Part shown: piece after piece, positions 11,326-19,822 of the stretch | Numbering within the stretch: position 1 is the first letter of the stretch | Layout of the letters: each line of letters begins with the position of its first letter | Source of the DNA: Durusdinium trenchii | Lineage: Eukaryota > Sar > Dinophyceae > Suessiales > Symbiodiniaceae | DNA length: 64,000 nt | Assembly (NCBI GenBank): GCA_963970005.1 | Contig: CAXAMN010021001.1 | Coordinates: 1,064,800 to 1,128,799, forward strand | Direction: 5' to 3' | Position numbers and translations under genes: made by a program | The notes under the pieces: generated by a model | The model's input: only the letters and a program-made list of their open reading frames with translations | Told to the model about the DNA's origin: nothing | Database searches by the model: none

Positions 11326-12171
11326 ATGGCCTGCAAAGGCTGCAACAACCGCCTCCGACTCGCGGTTGGTACTTCCGGACGCTGCAACGCGTGCTATTTG
11401 GCCACCCGCATCGATCGCGTCGTGGTCACAAGGTATCCAGCGGCTAAAGCTGAAGAACTAACACACTTCCTGGCCAAGGTCCTCAATACATTGGAGACTG
11501 ACTCGGAAGCCTTCGAGGCTGACAAGACCGCCGGAGTGGTCGATCAGGACGGGTACCTGTTGAGCGGGGACAAGGGCAGCAAGGGCAAGGTTGCTGCATC
11601 CCTGGCTGCGGGGGTTCACCCTGGTGGTTCACACCCTGAGGCCGGCTCGGCCGTCGTAAAGAAGGAAAGCAAAGAGTCAGAGGAGGCAGTCACCCCAGGA
11701 TCGTCTTCAAGGCACAGGAGGAGAAGGCGTGAGGACAAGCCGAGGTCTCGCAGCAGAAGCCGCAGAAGGGATCGAAAGAAGCCGAAAAAGGAGCCTAGCC
11801 CTCCTCCCGCGGAGGAAGTTGGGACAGAGCCTGAGGAAGAAGTAGAAGAGGCAGAAGCCGAAGAAGCAGAGGAAGCGGAGGAGTTCGAGGACGATCAACA
11901 CGACGACGTCGTCAGTCCGGACACCGAAGTTGCCAGAGATCCGGAGGGGGCGGGACTCAGGAAGGTCCCCCCTAAGCCATCAGCCAGGAAGCCATTACCC
12001 AGAAGGCCGCGCACTCCATCGAGGTCACCACCGGGATATCGTGGACAGCAGCAAGCGCCTGCAAAGAAGTGGAAGGGTGTCAAGCACATCATACGGGGGC
12101 AGACCCTGGGATACAGCAACAAAGGGCGACCGCCCAAAGGAAAAGGTAAGGGCAAATGGCACCGAAGATGA
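11326..12171 (+). CDS. DIRS-like element ORF1, Gag-like zinc/RS protein
   Basis: 281 residues from the ATG at 11326; the frame is open further upstream through a TTG. The N-terminus has two CxxC pairs (CKGC and CNAC, residues 3-6 and about 20-23), a likely zinc ribbon. A possible amphipathic region follows (AKAEELTHFLAKVLNTL). The middle holds an Arg/Ser and Arg-rich stretch (HRRRRRE, RSRSRSRRR), then a Glu-rich acidic tract and a basic, Pro-rich C-terminus. The composition suits nucleic-acid binding and resembles SR splicing proteins. By position it is the first structural protein of the element. It overlaps ORF2 by 16 bases. Confidence 0.65.
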   Translation: MACKGCNNRLRLAVGTSGRCNACYLATRIDRVVVTRYPAAKAEELTHFLAKVLNTLETDSEAFEADKTAGVVDQDGYLLSGDKGSKGKVAASLAAGVHPGGSHPEAGSAVVKKESKESEEAVTPGSSSRHRRRRREDKPRSRSRSRRRDRKKPKKEPSPPPAEEVGTEPEEEVEEAEAEEAEEAEEFEDDQHDDVVSPDTEVARDPEGAGLRKVPPKPSARKPLPRRPRTPSRSPPGYRGQQQAPAKKWKGVKHIIRGQTLGYSNKGRPPKGKGKGKWHRR

Positions 12172-13283
12172 GGAGGCCCGCAAGAGCCGATGCGCCAGAT
12201 CGTTTGAGACGAGGTGTACGACGACCTGCCGCTCTTCGAGAGGAAGTTGGAGCTCGGGGCGAGGAAGCCCTGCCTTGGGACGCGAGCGTGGGCGATCTAG
12301 TGGTTGCAGAGGAAGCTCACTACTACGGCGCCCAGTGTCGCTTCACCGGACGCGTCCTGGAGGATACGAGGGACGCAGCAGGACGCCACTTGAGCGTCAG
12401 ACTTCACGGAACAGATCACGAACCCCTTTTGACGTGGGCTACAGGGGCCATGACCTCCGCCCGGGTTCATCTGTGCCCAGAAGGGTGCTCGAGAGAAGCC
12501 GAAGGCCCAGGCCTTATTCACTGCAGCGACCTCCGCAGGATCAGGTCGTTAGACGAACTAGCCGAAGTCCCTTGGCGAGACGTGCTGCTGGAAGGACGAC
12601 CCAAGGCCGAGGACGAGCTGGCAGGTTTGAGGAGCAGAATGGAGGCAGTCGGGGTACCAAGCCCTGGGGCAGCAGCCGCGGCAGCAGTGATCGACGAGAA
12701 GGAGGCCAAGGAGAAAGAGGACAAAGAGAAAAAGAAAGAAAAGAAAAAGAAAAAGAAGAAGCGCAAGAGAAGTCGATCCGCAAGGTCAAAGAGCGGAGAA
12801 TCCAAGAGAGGGAGGTCAAAGAAAAGAAAAAAGGAAACGGGGAAGGACCCTGGCAGCTCATCCAGTTCAACGAGCAGTTCATCGACCGTGGAATTCAAGG
12901 AGATCTCCCAGGAGGTGTTGTTTCGAGGGTCGGGCATGGACCCTCATGTCCGCACCAGGAGGAAGCAACGACGCCGAGCTCAGCGCATGGCCCGACGATC
13001 CCACCATCGGAAGGACGAGAGCAAATCGGCGTCCTCGGAGGACGGGGGAGACCTGGCCCTGAAAGGGGATCAGATTTTCGGCGAATCCCAGAAAATCCGA
13101 GGGATTGCTCTACAGTTTCCTGGGGTTTTGACATCGCAAGCAATCGAGCAGATGCAGCAACTCCTGGTACAGGAAGTGGGGCTCGATCATCAGCGGGGGG
13201 CCCCTGGAGCCCCACTTTACTCAGATACTTCAGACAAACTTTATTCCGCAAGATGTCAGGCCCGATGTCCAGGGAAGTTTTGA
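12156..13283 (+). CDS. DIRS-like element ORF2, Gag-like protein (first part)
   Basis: The ATG at 12156 lies 16 bases before the end of ORF1, in the -1 frame relative to it. The N-terminal 150 residues look globular (PWDASVGDLVVAEEAHYYG, and HLSVRLHGTDHEPLLTW). A Lys/Glu-rich coiled segment, a long polylysine run and Ser-rich stretches follow, then a basic segment (RTRRKQRRRAQRMARRS). The end, GIALQFPGVLTSQAIEQMQQLL, looks like a helical capsid or oligomerisation segment. After about residue 350 the frame degenerates and stops, while sensible sequence continues in the -1 frame (next entry). I do not recognise a named domain; the Gag role is inferred from position and charge. Confidence 0.55.
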   Translation: MAPKMRRPARADAPDRLRRGVRRPAALREEVGARGEEALPWDASVGDLVVAEEAHYYGAQCRFTGRVLEDTRDAAGRHLSVRLHGTDHEPLLTWATGAMTSARVHLCPEGCSREAEGPGLIHCSDLRRIRSLDELAEVPWRDVLLEGRPKAEDELAGLRSRMEAVGVPSPGAAAAAAVIDEKEAKEKEDKEKKKEKKKKKKKRKRSRSARSKSGESKRGRSKKRKKETGKDPGSSSSSTSSSSTVEFKEISQEVLFRGSGMDPHVRTRRKQRRRAQRMARRSHHRKDESKSASSEDGGDLALKGDQIFGESQKIRGIALQFPGVLTSQAIEQMQQLLVQEVGLDHQRGAPGAPLYSDTSDKLYSARCQARCPGKF

Positions 13284-13612
13284 CGTTATCAACAATAGGA
13301 GATCAATTATTGAAGGGCATGGTGCCCGCTGCAATGGACACTCTGATTCAGAGGCTGAAGTCGCTAGAGGCGCAGGCCTCCGGCCTCGCGTGGACGTCCG
13401 CCCAGCGGATGGAACTTTTGCCCCCAGACGGGGCAAGCCTTTCGTCGAGGCAGGAGCTTTCGATCGCGACTGCGGAGCACCGCGCCGAAGTGAAGGCACA
13501 CCAGGCAGGGACTTGGAAGGATTGGGGCAAAGGAAAAGGAGGCAAAGCAGAAAAGGACGATGGCGCAAAAGGAAAAGGAAAGAAAGGGAAGGCGAAACCC
13601 AAGAAGGAGTAG
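13215..13612 (+). CDS. DIRS-like element ORF2 continuation in the -1 frame
   Basis: From about 13215 the -1 frame reads as coherent protein (LFRKMSGPMSREVLTL, then TLIQRLKSLEAQ, then a Lys/Gly-rich tail KGKGKKGKAKPKKE) and stops at 13612. It continues the helical segment that ends the previous frame, so the two probably form one Gag protein. The break lies in a G/C run near 13195-13215 (CGGGGGGCCCC). It could be a one-base indel in this copy, a sequencing error, or a programmed frameshift. Pol starts in the next -1 frame after this stop. Confidence 0.5.
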
Positions 13613-13686
13613 AGAGAGGCTTGGGTCAGAGGAGCAACAGCACTATTAGCAATATCAATGCGGGGCGGGCGTGCCCTGGTGGTGGT

Positions 13687-16600
13687 ATGACAGATATTCA
13701 GCGGGGGACAGCCCTGGACCCTCAGGGACGCACTACAGAAGGCACAGAGGCGACCCTGGGTGATCGGGGGCGGGACCCTGACCAAGGCAGTGACTTGAAC
13801 GGTGAGGTCATTGGCGCCCGGTTGAAGAGGCTGACAATGGACCTACATGGAGCGTTGGCTTCAGCACGGTGCACCACGGTGCGGGGTTCGGGCCCTGCGG
13901 AGGCAGAAGTGGAGGATGAACCATTCCCTCCCCTGCCGCCTTACATTTCTCCGGACGTGCCACAATCAGGCGATCAGCGTGGAACAGCCGATCATGGCCT
14001 ATCAAGTGGTGCAAACAGCTCGGGGCAAAGCCCTGATCGACGCCGAGAGGCGGCAAAAGGACTGTGTGGCAAGAGGCTTTGGGAGATGGGGGAGGATCTG
14101 GTCGGAGAGTTTCGAAGGGTGTCATCGCTCTGCAGCCAGACCACGGCAAAGGGAAAGGGGCCTGAAACTTTGGGGGCTAGAGACACTTTCCCATTGCCCA
14201 CCTTTCGAACCCAGATCGCCCTCGCCCTCGACGCCTCTGAACCTTGGGTTATCACCTGGGCGCAAGCTATTTGCATGGGACTGAATTCACTTTGGGGTTG
14301 TCCGGCTATTTCACTGCAGGATGGCCAATCCAGTTTGGAGCAGCGGACGGTGTCGGAGGTGCACACCCGCGTCCTCCGGTCGATCGCTCGAGACGTGACT
14401 CGGCTGGGAGGGATTGACGAGGTAACGGAGAATTTCGAATGGAGCTCGTTTTTTAGAACTAGGAGCATTGACTATAAGGGTGACGAGGTCAAGACGGCAC
14501 AGCAATTCACATGGAAGAACATCAAACCCGCCATACCACGTGAGATTGGCGTGGTTGAGTTGAAGGATATTTGTGAGCAGGGCTGCAAGCATTACATTGA
14601 AAACTTCCCACACTTCCTTAAACCACCTCATGAGTGGGAGCAGGTGCGAAAGGCAAGGGTTATGGTAGCAGACAAGGACTGGACAGAGGTAGCCACTGGA
14701 CTGCTGGACAGCGGTATATTCGGGGTGGTCCCTGAGTCAGAGGTCTTTAGAGTGCATGGGAGACCATTACTTAACGGACTTTTTGGAGTGGAGAAACACG
14801 AAGAAGTGGAGGGCATCCCGGTTTACCGCCTAATTATGAATCTGGTGCCACTCAATGGCTTGTGTCAAGGGCTGCACGGGGACATCACGACCCTGCCTCA
14901 TTGGTTTGGAATGACCCCTTTCCACATCGCGCCGCATGAGTCCGTGGTGGTATCAAGTGAGGATTTGCGGTGTTTCTTTTACACCCTGCGACTACCTAGT
15001 TGCTGGTATCCCTACTTATGTTTCAACAAACGACTTCCACCGGAGCTGGTCCCCCCGGAACTTCGGGGGCAACCCTGTTATCCCTGCTCAAAGGTATTGC
15101 CTATGGGTTTCCTGAACAGCGTTGGTATAGCACAGCACGTTCACCGAGTCTTGGCTATGCGCTCACAGGTTCACAACCCGGTGCGGGATACTGTTTCACA
15201 GGAGATACGCAAGGACAGGATTCTACCGGACGGGGCGACAGTTTGGCGGGTTTATCTCGACAACTATGATTTGTTGGAGAAGTATCCCCATGAGGTGCTA
15301 GGAGGCATAGCCGAGGAGGACGCGCCAGAGGTATTGGCCCTAAGGCAGGAATACCAGGCTTGGGGCCTACCCCGCCATCCCGGCAAAGCAGTGAGCCGGC
15401 AGACTATCGCAGAAGTTCAAGGAGCAGTTGTTGACGGGGAACGGGGCATCGCGTACCCTAAAGGGCAGAAGCTATCCAAGTATGTGACCATTGCCTTCCA
15501 GCTGATGAACGAAACTCACTGCTCTCAAAGGCAAATGCAGGTAGTGTGCGGAGGACTGGTGTATTTCTCCACCTTTAGGCGACAACTTCTCGGAGGGCTG
15601 AACCTCTGCTGGGCGTTCATTGAATCGTTCAACTCCTGTGGGCGTCATAGGCAGCTTATACCCAATGGTGTCAAACTGGAGATCACTCGTTTCTTGTGTT
15701 TAGTTCCACTGTGCCGTATGGACTTCCGCCTGAGGATGAACCCAAAGGTGACATGCAGCGATGCCTCCCAACATGGAGGGGGTGTCTGCGTGGCCACTAG
15801 CCTCACCAACTACGGGGAGAAGGTGGCCCTGGGTGAGGAACGCCGGGAGATGGTAGCTTGCAGCGGGCCACGGATCTTGAGCGTCGGGCTTTTCGATGGG
15901 ATCGGATGCCTCAGGGTCGCCTTGGATCTGCTGGGATGTGACGTGATTGGCCACATCTGTGTTGAGAAAGACGCTGCAGCCAGGAGGGTGGTAGAACACC
16001 ACTTCCCGGATAGCTGGCACTACGGTGACGTTGAGGAGATATCGGAGGACGATGTGCAGCGTTGGGCACTGCGCTATGGGCAAGCCTCGTTGATCCTGAT
16101 CGGTGCAGGACCACCGTGTCAAGGAGTCTCAGGACTCAATAGCCAGCGCAAAGGGGCGTTGCGTGATGAGCGGTCGTCATTGTTCGTTCACGTCAGGCGC
16201 TTACGTGAGTTGGTACAACGTTGTTTCCCGTGGGGGCAAGTCCACTGTTTGATGGAGAGTGTGGCATCCATGGATGATCGTGACAAGGAAATCATGTCGG
16301 AATCGTTCGGGGATCGACCCTGGGAGATTGACGCTGGCACGCTTTGCTGGTGCAGCCGACCACGGCTATATTGGATAAGCTGGGAGCTCAACCGACAGGG
16401 GGACGACGTTCACATCTCCGACAGGCGCGTGACACTTACGGGGCATCAGCCCTGGTCAACATCAGTCGAAGCTGGCTGGACCAAAGTTGACGAAGACAGG
16501 CCTTTCCCTACATTCACCACATCGAGGCCACGCACAACGCGGGGACATCGCCCTGCAGGCTTGGACGCGTGCGACAAAAGTACCATCGCTCGATGGGAAG

Positions 16601-17457
16601 AGGACCTCCACAGGTTCCCACCGTATCAATATATTCCCCGCAACTGTGTGGTAAACAAACGCGGTGAATACAGACTTCCGAATATTCGCGAAAGGGAGTA
16701 CATGATGGGACTACCAGTGGGTTACACGCTGATGTGCATGCCCAAGTCCATGCGGAAGCACGCTGATTGCATTGACAAGCGGCTTACGTTGGTTGGAAAT
16801 GCCTGGGCCGTGCCAGTGGTAAGCTGGCTCATCGGGCAGCTGGTCGGACCTCGGGGGGCAGGACCCCTGCTATCTCCAGCAGAAGTTGTCTCTCGCCTTA
16901 CTTTGGAGGGTAATCCCTACATTCAATCGCGACTGATGCGGCCACCCCTGCAGACTGACCAGCGTGCAAGCTCGGGACCCCAAGAGGCCCTGGTACAACA
17001 GTTAGGACGCCTGGTGTCCACAAAAGGGTCCGATCTTATGATTACAGCGGCGCAAGACGAGATTCAAAGCTATCAACGACTTCGGCATACGGTAAATGCA
17101 AAGATGTGGCGTTGGAAGGTTGTATCAGGCTGGAGGTGGCGAACACCAGGTGAGCATATAAATTCACTGGAGCTCAGGGCCATTTTAGCATGCCTCCGGT
17201 GGAGATGTGAACACTTGAAGGAACATGGTTGCCGTATCCTTCACCTCACAGATTCTCTTGTGTGTCTTCACAGCCTCACCCGTGGAAGGACATCATCTCG
17301 CCGTTTGAGAAGAACCCTTTGCCGAATCAACTCGCTTCTATTGGCGCACAACCTTGGAGCCCTTTGGGGCTACGTGCATACTGACCTGAACCCGGCGGAT
17401 AAGCCGTCGCGGTGGTCAGTGAAGACTAAGTTTAAGCGTGCCAAAGGTCGTACTTGA
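13687..17457 (+). CDS. DIRS-like Pol: RT, RNase H and DNMT3-like methyltransferase
   Basis: The frame is open from at least 13390; the first ATG is at 13687. Residues below count from 13390. After a poorly conserved N-terminus comes reverse transcriptase: motif A SSEDLRCFFYTLRL, motif B LPMGFLNSVGIAQH, and motif C VYLDNYD with Asp624; the usual second Asp is Asn625. RNase H starts with CSDASQHGGG, is interrupted, and resumes at NSLELRAI, HLTDSLVCL and VHTDLNPADKPSR. The interruption (about residues 828-1153) is a C5 cytosine methyltransferase: motif I VGLFDGIGCLRVAL, motif IV GAGPPCQGVS with catalytic Cys910, motif VI MESV, motif VIII SRPRLYW, and motif X GNAWAVPVVSWL. Spacing and sequence resemble DNMT3 more than DNMT1. 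Expected role: copying element RNA and methylating element DNA. Its C-terminus overlaps the recombinase ORF. Confidence 0.85.
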   Translation: MTDIQRGTALDPQGRTTEGTEATLGDRGRDPDQGSDLNGEVIGARLKRLTMDLHGALASARCTTVRGSGPAEAEVEDEPFPPLPPYISPDVPQSGDQRGTADHGLSSGANSSGQSPDRRREAAKGLCGKRLWEMGEDLVGEFRRVSSLCSQTTAKGKGPETLGARDTFPLPTFRTQIALALDASEPWVITWAQAICMGLNSLWGCPAISLQDGQSSLEQRTVSEVHTRVLRSIARDVTRLGGIDEVTENFEWSSFFRTRSIDYKGDEVKTAQQFTWKNIKPAIPREIGVVELKDICEQGCKHYIENFPHFLKPPHEWEQVRKARVMVADKDWTEVATGLLDSGIFGVVPESEVFRVHGRPLLNGLFGVEKHEEVEGIPVYRLIMNLVPLNGLCQGLHGDITTLPHWFGMTPFHIAPHESVVVSSEDLRCFFYTLRLPSCWYPYLCFNKRLPPELVPPELRGQPCYPCSKVLPMGFLNSVGIAQHVHRVLAMRSQVHNPVRDTVSQEIRKDRILPDGATVWRVYLDNYDLLEKYPHEVLGGIAEEDAPEVLALRQEYQAWGLPRHPGKAVSRQTIAEVQGAVVDGERGIAYPKGQKLSKYVTIAFQLMNETHCSQRQMQVVCGGLVYFSTFRRQLLGGLNLCWAFIESFNSCGRHRQLIPNGVKLEITRFLCLVPLCRMDFRLRMNPKVTCSDASQHGGGVCVATSLTNYGEKVALGEERREMVACSGPRILSVGLFDGIGCLRVALDLLGCDVIGHICVEKDAAARRVVEHHFPDSWHYGDVEEISEDDVQRWALRYGQASLILIGAGPPCQGVSGLNSQRKGALRDERSSLFVHVRRLRELVQRCFPWGQVHCLMESVASMDDRDKEIMSESFGDRPWEIDAGTLCWCSRPRLYWISWELNRQGDDVHISDRRVTLTGHQPWSTSVEAGWTKVDEDRPFPTFTTSRPRTTRGHRPAGLDACDKSTIARWEEDLHRFPPYQYIPRNCVVNKRGEYRLPNIREREYMMGLPVGYTLMCMPKSMRKHADCIDKRLTLVGNAWAVPVVSWLIGQLVGPRGAGPLLSPAEVVSRLTLEGNPYIQSRLMRPPLQTDQRASSGPQEALVQQLGRLVSTKGSDLMITAAQDEIQSYQRLRHTVNAKMWRWKVVSGWRWRTPGEHINSLELRAILACLRWRCEHLKEHGCRILHLTDSLVCLHSLTRGRTSSRRLRRTLCRINSLLLAHNLGALWGYVHTDLNPADKPSRWSVKTKFKRAKGRT
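15871..16848 (+). other. DNMT3-like C5 cytosine methyltransferase domain in Pol
   Basis: The domain transfers a methyl group from S-adenosylmethionine to cytosine C5. All catalytic motifs are present: the FDGIG cofactor loop, PPCQ with the nucleophilic Cys (codon 16117-16119), the Glu of MESV, RPRLYW, and the C-terminal GNAWAVPVV. The segment RKGALRDERSSLF after PPCQ and the residues MGLPVGYT before motif X match the DNMT3 layout (RKGL.....LF and GFPVHYT), and the target-recognition part is short. No PWWP, ADD or other chromatin-reading domain is seen. It is embedded between the first and second catalytic blocks of RNase H. Activity on CG sites is reported for related elements (from memory), not shown here. 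Confidence 0.85.
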
Positions 17458-18502
17458 AGGAACCACTCAAGCCAGTAGAGCGAAAGAAAGGCAAAGGTTA
17501 GGTACACTAAGGGGCCTTACGGTCCAACCAGCCACCCGTGTGAGATATGACCGTGCTTTGAATCGTTTTCTGGCCTTTCTCAAAGAGGAGGGACTGGAGT
17601 TGCCCACTCGCCGCAGTTTTTTAGACCCTCTGGTGATGGAATACATAGAACACCTCTGGCGCACCGGGGAGGGGCGTGGACTGGCCGCCGATACCCTGGC
17701 GTCATTGCAGGACTTTGACGCAAAAATTCGGGGGCAACTCCCTGGAGCCTGGCGCCTTGTAAAGACATGGGTCACGCATGAATTGCCCAACAGGGCACCA
17801 CCAATGCCTGAGAGCATCCTCCTCGCTATGGTGGGATGGAGCTTGTACCATCAACATTTTTCTTCTGCAACCAGCCTTTTATTTTGTTTTTATGGTACTC
17901 TTCGCACAGGTGAATTGCTGGATGTTACCAAGAGTCGCGTCGATGTCTCTGAAAGCCTCCGAGTGGCTGTCGTCAGTTTAGGCATGACGAAGGCCGGCAA
18001 GAGGGCCGGCGCCCAAGAGAGCGTCACAGTGGGCCATGACACAGCCTTCCGTTACCTGCAACGCTGGATGACACTTGCTAGTACTCACCAACGACTGTGC
18101 CCGCCAGCTGCACGCTGGCGCAAACTTTTCAAGACATGCATAGAAGCCCTGCACCTGGAACCCCTTGACCTCAGACCATACTCTCTCCGAAGGGGAGGGG
18201 CTACATGGTGGTTTTGCCAGCATGGAAACCTAGATCGCGTAATGCTTCTAGGACGCTGGCAAGCCCAAAAGACTGCCCGTCTTTACCTCAACGAATCCCG
18301 GGCAGTCTTGACAGAGATGCAATTAGGTCCTTTTCAGCATTTTGTGACACCGTACCGTACTTTCTTTGCGAATTCCACCCCCAAATCTTTCAAAACACTT
18401 GAGCCGCTGCAAAGCAGCAGGCCGTCCGCCGGTACTCGGCGGCTCGGGGGACGTGGAAAGAAGGGTAAGAAAACCCTTAAGAGACCTTCCAGAAGCTCAT
18501 GA
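17438..18502 (+). CDS. Tyrosine recombinase of the DIRS-like element
   Basis: This enzyme would integrate a circular DNA copy by site-specific recombination through a covalent tyrosine intermediate. The frame overlaps the Pol end by 20 bases in the +1 frame. A GTG lies at 17438 and the first ATG is internal (17636), past the start of the SAM-like DNA-binding segment (RVRYDRALNRFLAFLKEEG), so translation probably comes by frameshift or a non-AUG start. Catalytic signatures: box 1 Arg in YGTLRTGELL, box 2 YSLRRGGAT (the usual His replaced by Tyr; Arg kept), then LLGRW, and the nucleophile Tyr283 (codon 18284-18286) in ARLYLNE. The C-terminal 50 residues are basic and low in complexity. The length of 354 aa is normal for DIRS/Ngaro recombinases. 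Confidence 0.85.
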   Translation: MPKVVLEGTTQASRAKERQRLGTLRGLTVQPATRVRYDRALNRFLAFLKEEGLELPTRRSFLDPLVMEYIEHLWRTGEGRGLAADTLASLQDFDAKIRGQLPGAWRLVKTWVTHELPNRAPPMPESILLAMVGWSLYHQHFSSATSLLFCFYGTLRTGELLDVTKSRVDVSESLRVAVVSLGMTKAGKRAGAQESVTVGHDTAFRYLQRWMTLASTHQRLCPPAARWRKLFKTCIEALHLEPLDLRPYSLRRGGATWWFCQHGNLDRVMLLGRWQAQKTARLYLNESRAVLTEMQLGPFQHFVTPYRTFFANSTPKSFKTLEPLQSSRPSAGTRRLGGRGKKGKKTLKRPSRSS

Positions 18503-18582
18503 AGAGCCGGAAAAAAGGTTGACTTTAAACTCCCCAGGACCTGGCCAGGGACTGGGGTCAGGCCCGCCTGGTTGGGGGGGAG

Positions 18583-18640
18583 GGTTACCCGGGTACGTCC
18601 CCTTCTTTGTGTAGTGGACCAAAGAAGGGGGGGGGTAACC
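18583..18640. repeat. Nested hairpin at the 3' end of the DIRS-like element
   Basis: Inner stem: CCCCTTCTTTG (18599-18609) pairs perfectly with CAAAGAAGGGG (18620-18630) around a 10-base loop. Outer stem: GGTTACC (18583-18589) pairs with GGTAACC (18634-18640). It lies about 80 bp after the recombinase stop and probably marks the 3' terminus, where circularisation or reverse-transcription signals are expected. It could also serve as a transcript-end structure. Confidence 0.6.
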
Positions 18641-19788
18641 ATCTAGGTCTGTGTTTTCCTGTTGTTTTTCCCTGATTGTTTACTATCATTTTGACAAACC
18701 TGCTGCAGAGCGAACTAGAAAAGAAGGCTGACGAGTCTTTATATATATAGCTAAAGATTAGATCGACACCAATTAGACAAAATTGATAACAAGACAGTCT
18801 TGTTTCACTCTCTCTCTCCTCTGACCAGCTCAGTGCTGCCGCTTTTCAGAGCGGAGATGGGCGTGGTGGTCCGCTAAGGTCACCGGATGGTCCGCAGACC
18901 GGAAGACCATTAGCTGTTTGGTGACCGGTGTGTTTGTTTTGACCATGTTTGTCCTTGGTATACAGTTGTTTGGGTTTTGTAAGGGTGACAGCACAAGGAG
19001 CCGTGTGTTACAGGGATGTCATAGAACATCAATCCGGCTCTCAGTCGGGGTTTACCTCCCAAGACCGTGGTTGACCTCCCAGTGTGGTCGATTTGCTATC
19101 CATTGCACCCCAAGCTTCTTCATGAAAGTCATGCTCCATAGTGCCATAGGGTTACATTCAAGAGGCGACCCCCAAACGCAAGGTTGTGATATGTTGTGAT
19201 CTCCTCTGCTGTGGGGTATGACTTCTTTTGGTCCCACACAATACAAGCATTGCATTACCACCGTTGCTCCCACAATCCGCAGCTTCATTGAACAGCCCCT
19301 AGCATGGCAGGATGAGCTCCCCCCCCACCACCCACTATCACTATTGGATAATACTAACTCATACCATGCTCTCCCTGAAAAGTGGCTCTCTCCAGACCCA
19401 CCCCACACCTCCGCGGCTCTGCCGCGTGCCGCGTACGCCGCGGTCCGCGGACGCAGGCGCAACGCCTGGCGCCGGATCTGCTGTGCAGCAGTGGGGTCTT
19501 AGGACTCGTGCCCGGTGGCCCTGTGAGCTGAGATGAACATGGTTGAGCACCCGTGGGTCCAAAAACTCGTGCTGTGGGTCGCTTCGGGGGTGAGCCAGAA
19601 TTGCCTTGAGCTTCAAAAGCCCGGAGTCCGTGACGGAGCCTTCATCTCACCGGTGCTTCATCATCGGTGCCAAGAGCACGAGACCTGTGGAGCAATCGAG
19701 CGGATCGGAACGTGGGAAGAAGAATATACTGTAGTACCATGTAGTAACCTAGGGCGACTTCACCATCTCCTCAGGTGGTATTCGACCC

Positions 19789-19822
19789 CCCTGGCACCCA
19801 TCCCAACCACCTTCGAACCGGA
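19789..19822 (-). repeat. 34-nt dispersed repeat, inverted copy
   Basis: The reverse complement matches 35233-35266 at 32 of 34 positions. Both copies contain TCCGGTTCGAAGGTGGT and end GGGTGCCAGGG. The flanks do not match, so this is a short conserved core of an old repeat. Confidence 0.7.

Larger units (their letters stand above)
11250..18640 (+). mobile_element. DIRS-like YR retrotransposon with DNMT3-like methyltransferase
   Basis: All expected modules of a tyrosine-recombinase retroelement lie in order on the plus strand: two Gag-like ORFs, Pol with RT and RNase H, and a tyrosine recombinase. No DDE integrase and no LTRs are seen. A cytosine methyltransferase domain sits inside Pol. The boundaries are approximate. 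The left limit is placed just before the GC-rich GTGCCCCGCCCCCGGGGAT at 11250, and the right limit at the end of a nested hairpin (18583-18640). I could not find terminal inverted repeats, split direct repeats or an internal complementary region by eye. The long open frames suggest a fairly recent copy. One Gag frame break near 13.2 kb may be programmed or a lesion. Confidence 0.85.

Noticed and set aside
11930..13200. Long second plus-strand frame overlapping ORF2 of the DIRS-like element
   Set aside because: It is Arg/Gly/Ser-rich in shadow of the Lys/Glu-rich ORF2 and lacks coherent domains until about 13215; only its last part was kept.
11250..18640. Inverted terminal repeats or split direct repeats expected for DIRS/Ngaro
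   Set aside because: I compared both ends by eye and found only short words such as ACCATCT and GTAGTG in common; not enough to claim.
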